NCBI GenBank assembly: GCA_039920165.1
Contig: JBDSEG010000169.1
Coordinates: 1-9,403 of the forward strand
Length of the DNA stretch: 9,403 bases
Source: JBDSEG01 sp039920165
GTDB taxonomy: Bacteria > Pseudomonadota > Gammaproteobacteria > Burkholderiales > Burkholderiaceae_C
Direction: 5' to 3'
Below the pieces are notes generated by a model. It ran no database searches and was not told the DNA's origin. It saw only the letters and a list, made by a program, of their open reading frames with translations. This document shows positions 6,229 through 9,403 of the stretch, piece by piece. The first letter of the stretch is position 1. Every line of letters begins with the position of its first letter. A program made the translations under genes and the position numbers.

Positions 6229-7658
6229 CGAACTCCTCCGCCGCCGCCCCGGTGCGCGCTGGCGCAGCGCATGGTCCGGACGCCTGGCAACGCTATCTGC
6301 GCGACCTCGAACTCTTTGCCGCCGAGCCGATCGCGCTCGAGACCCAGGGCACGCTGGTGCGCGTCGCCGGCCTGGTGCTCGAGGCCTCGGGAATCCGGGT
6401 GCCGGTCGGTTCGGTATGCGAAGTGCGCATGCCCGGCCAGCCGCCGGTGCCGGCCGAAGTGGTCGGCTTCGCGGCCGACCGCGCTTATCTCATGCCCACC
6501 GGCGACGTGCACGGACTGGCCAGCGGCGCACGCGTCGTTCCACGGCCGTGCCCGATCACGCCACTGCAACTCGGCGCGATCAACCACCCATGGCGGCGCC
6601 GCGAGGACCGCACGCTGCATCTGCCGGTCGGCAGCGGCCTGCTCGGCCGCGTGATCGATTCGCACGGCGTGCCGATGGACCGCAAGGGCCCGCTCGCGCA
6701 GGTCGCCAACGAGCCGCTGGTGCGCCGGCCGATCAATGCGATGGACCGCGACCCGGTGCGCACCCCGCTCGATACCGGCGTGCGCGCGATCAACGCCATG
6801 CTCACCGTCGGTCGCGGCCAGCGCATCGGCCTGTTCGCCGGAACCGGCGTCGGCAAGTCGGTGCTGCTCGGCATGATGGCGCGCTATACCGAGGCCGACG
6901 TGATCGTGGTCGGCCTGATCGGCGAGCGCGGCCGCGAGGTGAAGGAATTCGTCGAGGACATCCTGGGCGAGGACGGCCTCGCGCGCTCGGTGGTCGTCGC
7001 CGCGCCGGCCGATTCGCCGCCGCTGCTGCGCATGCAGGGCGCCAACTATGCGACCGCGATCGCCGAGCATTTCCGCGACCGCGGCATGAATGTGCTGCTG
7101 CTGATGGATTCGCTCACCCGCTATGCGATGGCGCAGCGCGAGATCGCTCTGGCCATCGGCGAGCCGCCGGCGACCAAGGGCTATCCGCCGAGCTGCTTCG
7201 CCAAGCTGCCGCAGCTGGTCGAGCGCAGCGGCAACGGCGTGCAAGGCGGCGGCTCGATCACCGCCATCTACACCGTGCTGAGCGAAGGCGACGACCAGCA
7301 GGATCCGATCGCCGATGCCGCGCGCGGAATCCTGGACGGCCACATCGTGCTCAGCCGCGAACTGGCCGAGGCCGGCCACTATCCGGCGATCGACGTCGAG
7401 AAATCGGTCTCGCGCGTGATGACCAGCGTGACCGACAAGGACCACCAGCAACGCGCGCGCCGCGCCCGCGCGCTGCTGTCCAAGTTGAGCAAAGCGCGTG
7501 ACCTGATCCAACTCGGCGCCTACGCGCCCGGCCACGACGACGAACTCGACACGGCTGTGCGCTTGCAGCCGGCGTTGACCGCGCTGTTGCAGCAGGACAT
7601 GCACGACCGCGCGACGCTCGAATCGAGCCGGCATCGACTCGCCGATGCGCTGATCTAG
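6225..7658 (+). CDS. fliI: Flagellum-specific ATP synthase FliI (type III export ATPase)
   Basis: FliI is the hexameric ATPase at the cytoplasmic entrance of the flagellar type III exporter; it unloads chaperones and helps start substrate export. The 477-residue product has a small N-terminal beta domain to about 110, SGLLGRVID at 137-145, Walker A AGTGVGKS at 205-212 (K211, S212), the catalytic-Glu loop GERGREV at 233-239 (E234), Walker B VLLLMDSLTR at 290-299 (D295), PPATKGYPPSCFAKLPQLVE (314-333), and IVLSREL at 374-380 with R378 as likely arginine finger. Conservation is high and the length slightly above the usual 440-460, because of a longer N-terminus. I prefer the ATG at 6225, which overlaps the fliH stop as ATGA; an upstream ATG at 6174 would lie deep within fliH. 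The C-terminal residues form the helical domain contacting FliJ and chaperones. Confidence 0.97.
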   Translation: MTNSSAAAPVRAGAAHGPDAWQRYLRDLELFAAEPIALETQGTLVRVAGLVLEASGIRVPVGSVCEVRMPGQPPVPAEVVGFAADRAYLMPTGDVHGLASGARVVPRPCPITPLQLGAINHPWRRREDRTLHLPVGSGLLGRVIDSHGVPMDRKGPLAQVANEPLVRRPINAMDRDPVRTPLDTGVRAINAMLTVGRGQRIGLFAGTGVGKSVLLGMMARYTEADVIVVGLIGERGREVKEFVEDILGEDGLARSVVVAAPADSPPLLRMQGANYATAIAEHFRDRGMNVLLLMDSLTRYAMAQREIALAIGEPPATKGYPPSCFAKLPQLVERSGNGVQGGGSITAIYTVLSEGDDQQDPIADAARGILDGHIVLSRELAEAGHYPAIDVEKSVSRVMTSVTDKDHQQRARRARALLSKLSKARDLIQLGAYAPGHDDELDTAVRLQPALTALLQQDMHDRATLESSRHRLADALI

Positions 7659-7745
7659 TGGACATGAATCAACTCCCACGCTCACCGCGCCCGCTGCCTC
7701 TGCGGCGATCGCGTCAGACCCTTCGGACCGCCCGCCGGACCTGAC
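7659..7745 (+). other. fliI-fliJ spacer with a tiny Arg-rich open frame
   Basis: This is the widest gap in the operon (87 nt). It contains a 26-codon frame, ATG at 7664 to TGA at 7742-7744, with about eight arginines (MNQLPRSPRPLPLRRSRQTL then RTARRT). Its stop ends one base before the fliJ ATG, the spacing expected of translational coupling. It has no clear ribosome binding site and no family I recognise, so it may be chance. fliJ itself has no alternative in-frame start here, because a TGA lies at 7665-7667. Confidence 0.3.
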
Positions 7746-8195
7746 ATGCAGACCCTGAAGCCATTGCTCGACCACGCCGAAGCGCAGCGCAATGCGGCGC
7801 TGGCGGCGTTCAACCAGACGCGTGCGCAGCGCGACGCGGCACGCACCCAGGCGCACGATCTCGGCGCCTACCGCGACGACTACCGGCAGCGCTGGAATTC
7901 GCGCTTCCAGGTCGGCGCGGCGCTGGCCATCGTGCAGTGCTACCGCCAGTTCGGCGACCGGCTCGAACTCGCGATCACGCAGCAGGCGAATGCCGTCGCG
8001 GCCGCCGAACGGGCATTCACGCGTGCCAACGACACGCTGGTCGCGCACGAGCTTCGCGTCGCTTCGGTGCGCAAGCTGATGGAGCGCCGCGACCTCGAAC
8101 GCTGGCGCGGCGACGAGCGGCGCGAACAGCGCAGCGACGACGAGTTTTCGCAGCGCATGGCGGCCCGCCGCGTGCCCGATGGAGTTCCGACTTGA
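7746..8195 (+). CDS. fliJ: Flagellar export protein FliJ
   Basis: FliJ is the central-stalk component of the export ATPase complex. Its antiparallel coiled coil inserts into the FliI ring, much like the F1 gamma subunit, and contacts FlhA and substrate chaperones. The 149-residue product is of normal length and predicted almost wholly helical: a first coil at about 1-45 (LLDHAEAQRNAALAAFNQTR), the YRDDY element at 42-46, a middle region FQVGAALAIVQCYRQFGDRL (54-73), and a second, highly charged coil with KLMERR at 110-115 and a C-terminal DDEFSQRMAARR (131-142). Sequence identity is low in this family, so the call also uses position directly after fliI and before fliK. The ATG at 7746 is the first possible start in its frame; the ribosome binding site is weak. 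It overlaps fliK by 4 nt. Confidence 0.9.
   Translation: MQTLKPLLDHAEAQRNAALAAFNQTRAQRDAARTQAHDLGAYRDDYRQRWNSRFQVGAALAIVQCYRQFGDRLELAITQQANAVAAAERAFTRANDTLVAHELRVASVRKLMERRDLERWRGDERREQRSDDEFSQRMAARRVPDGVPT
8181..8184 (+). promoter_or_regulatory. Ribosome binding site supporting the fliK TTG start
   Basis: GGAG lies 7 nt before a TTG at 8192 that overlaps the fliJ stop as TTGA. Spacing and overlap together favour this rare start over later codons. Confidence 0.6.
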
Positions 8196-9403
8196 ACCTG
8201 CCCGCACTGCCCGCTGTGGCCGCACCCCGTGCATCCGGCACGCCGCCGAAGAACGCCGACGAATCCGGCGCAGCGGGCTTCGCCAAATTCCTGGACCACG
8301 CACGCGAGGGTCAGGCCGCCGAATCCGCCGCGCCCGAGGCCGCGCCACCGCAGGCAGACCCACGCGCCGCGCACCAGACCAAGCGCGAGGACGAGACGGA
8401 TGCGTCCGAAGCGTCGGCCGATGCGGCGAGCGAAGCGACGCCCGATGCGCCCTGCGCGATGGTGTCCGACCCGCCGGCCGACGCGGCGCCGGTCGACGGA
8501 CGCGCTCGCCTTCGCGCACCCGGCCTGGCCGATCGCGCGCGCAAGGACGTGCAACGCGCCGGTGGTCTCGCGACCGCGGGCAACAAAGGCATCGATCCGG
8601 CGGCAGCCGGCGCCGACGCAGCGCCGGACAGCGCAATCCAACCATCCCCGCCCGACATCGCTGCGCTGTTGCCCGGCTGGACCGCTGCACTGCCGTCCCC
8701 GCCGCTGAGCGACAAGACCGAAACTCTCCCCGCCGATGGCGACGCCGCCGACGCTGCCGACGACGCAGCGACGCCCACGCGCGGCGGCAGCCCTCGCGCC
8801 GCCGCTTCGACGCAGGACGCCGCTGCGGCGTGCGCCGACGCGCGCGCCGGAACGGACAAGATGGCATTTGCGCTGCCCGAACCCGCGCAGGCTGCAGCGC
8901 AAGCGCGCCCGGCCGCCTCGGCAGCGCTCGAAGCCGCCACGCCGAAGATGCGCGAGTCCGAACCGGGCATCGTCATCGCCGCGCCAGCCACGTCGGCGCC
9001 GACCATCTCCACCTTGCACCGCGCCGACGCGGTCGCCACGGCCCACGTCGCCGCTCCCCTTGATACGCCGGCCTTCGCACCGGCGCTGGCAACGCAGGTG
9101 CGCTGGCTGGCGCAAGAGCGCGTTTCGCAGGCGCAGATCACGCTGAACCCGGCCGGCATGGGACCGGTGGCGGTGCAGATCGTCATCGAGGGCGCTCTGG
9201 CGCGCGTCGATTTCAGCGCCGACCAGGCGGCCACGCGCCAGGCGATCGAGGCGAGCCTGCCGGTGCTGGCCGCCGCGCTCGACGAGAGCGGCCTGAAGCT
9301 GTCCGGCGGCGGCGTGCACGACGGCGGCGCGCAACGCCATCCCGCATGGGGCGCGCCGGCAGCATCGCACCGCACGCCGGCCGGCCTCGCGGCGAGCGAG
9401 GAC
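8192..9403 (+). CDS. fliK: Flagellar hook-length control protein FliK (partial at window end)
   Basis: FliK is exported during hook growth, measures hook length and switches the exporter from rod/hook to filament substrates through contact with FlhB. The frame from the TTG at 8192 is open for 404 codons to the window edge without a stop. It begins NLPALPAVAAPRASGTPPKN. Most of it (to about residue 285) is low-complexity, dominated by Ala, Asp, Pro, Glu and Arg, as is usual for the ruler part of FliK. The conserved C-terminal hook-length domain begins at about 290: VRWLAQERVSQAQITLNPAG leading into LNPAGMGPV (318-326), then VQIVIEGALARVDFSADQAA, IEASLPVLAAALDESGLKLS and GGGV. The TTG overlaps the fliJ stop (TTGA) and has a GGAG at good distance; a GTG at 8216 is a less likely alternative. 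Only the extreme C-terminus is missing. Confidence 0.9.
   Translation, partial: MNLPALPAVAAPRASGTPPKNADESGAAGFAKFLDHAREGQAAESAAPEAAPPQADPRAAHQTKREDETDASEASADAASEATPDAPCAMVSDPPADAAPVDGRARLRAPGLADRARKDVQRAGGLATAGNKGIDPAAAGADAAPDSAIQPSPPDIAALLPGWTAALPSPPLSDKTETLPADGDAADAADDAATPTRGGSPRAAASTQDAAAACADARAGTDKMAFALPEPAQAAAQARPAASAALEAATPKMRESEPGIVIAAPATSAPTISTLHRADAVATAHVAAPLDTPAFAPALATQVRWLAQERVSQAQITLNPAGMGPVAVQIVIEGALARVDFSADQAATRQAIEASLPVLAAALDESGLKLSGGGVHDGGAQRHPAWGAPAASHRTPAGLAASED

Noticed and set aside
5715..8867. A second minus-strand open frame of over 1000 codons antisense to fliH, fliI, fliJ and fliK
   Set aside because: Arg-rich, low-complexity translation without domains, explained by high third-position GC in the sense genes.

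Overview
The window is high-GC bacterial DNA from a flagellated proteobacterium, most likely a betaproteobacterium of the order Burkholderiales. That placement rests on the character of FliF, FliH and FliJ (for example the FliH N-terminal YTRFIPREEL motif) and on fliE being divergent from fliFGHIJK. It is a judgement from sequence memory, not from a database search.

Two unlike parts meet near position 2200. The right part (2208-9403) is a flagellar MS-ring, switch and export gene cluster. fliE lies on the minus strand. Divergent from it, fliF, fliG, fliH, fliI, fliJ and fliK follow on the plus strand, with fliK cut by the window edge. The packing is tight: fliG/fliH overlap by 14 nt, fliH/fliI by 4 nt (ATGA) and fliJ/fliK by 4 nt (TTGA). 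Only fliF/fliG (45 nt) and fliI/fliJ (87 nt) have spacers, so this looks like one transcription unit. FliF builds the MS ring, FliE joins it to the rod, FliG is the rotor/switch ring, FliH-FliI-FliJ is the cytoplasmic ATPase complex of the flagellar type III exporter, and FliK sets hook length. All key motifs I could check are present: FliI Walker A/B, the catalytic Glu and an Arg-finger candidate; the FliG EHPQ motif and C-terminal charged residues; the FliF FliG-binding tail. The system looks functional.

The left part (1-2207) is visibly less GC-rich and gene-poor, with its genes all on the minus strand: an intact secreted SnoaL-like (SgcJ/EcaC, DUF4440-like) protein, a second family member broken by a frameshift and a nonsense codon and lacking a signal peptide, a DUF3024 protein, and about 640 bases without an intact gene. 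That last stretch holds a possible gene relic and a strong 13-bp inverted repeat. It reads as a decaying accessory region next to the flagellar locus.

I found no undescribed multi-gene system. The best second looks are the tandem SnoaL-like pair with its pseudogene, the repeat-bearing stretch at 1565-2207, the fliE-fliF intergenic region, and the two spacers inside the flagellar operon.
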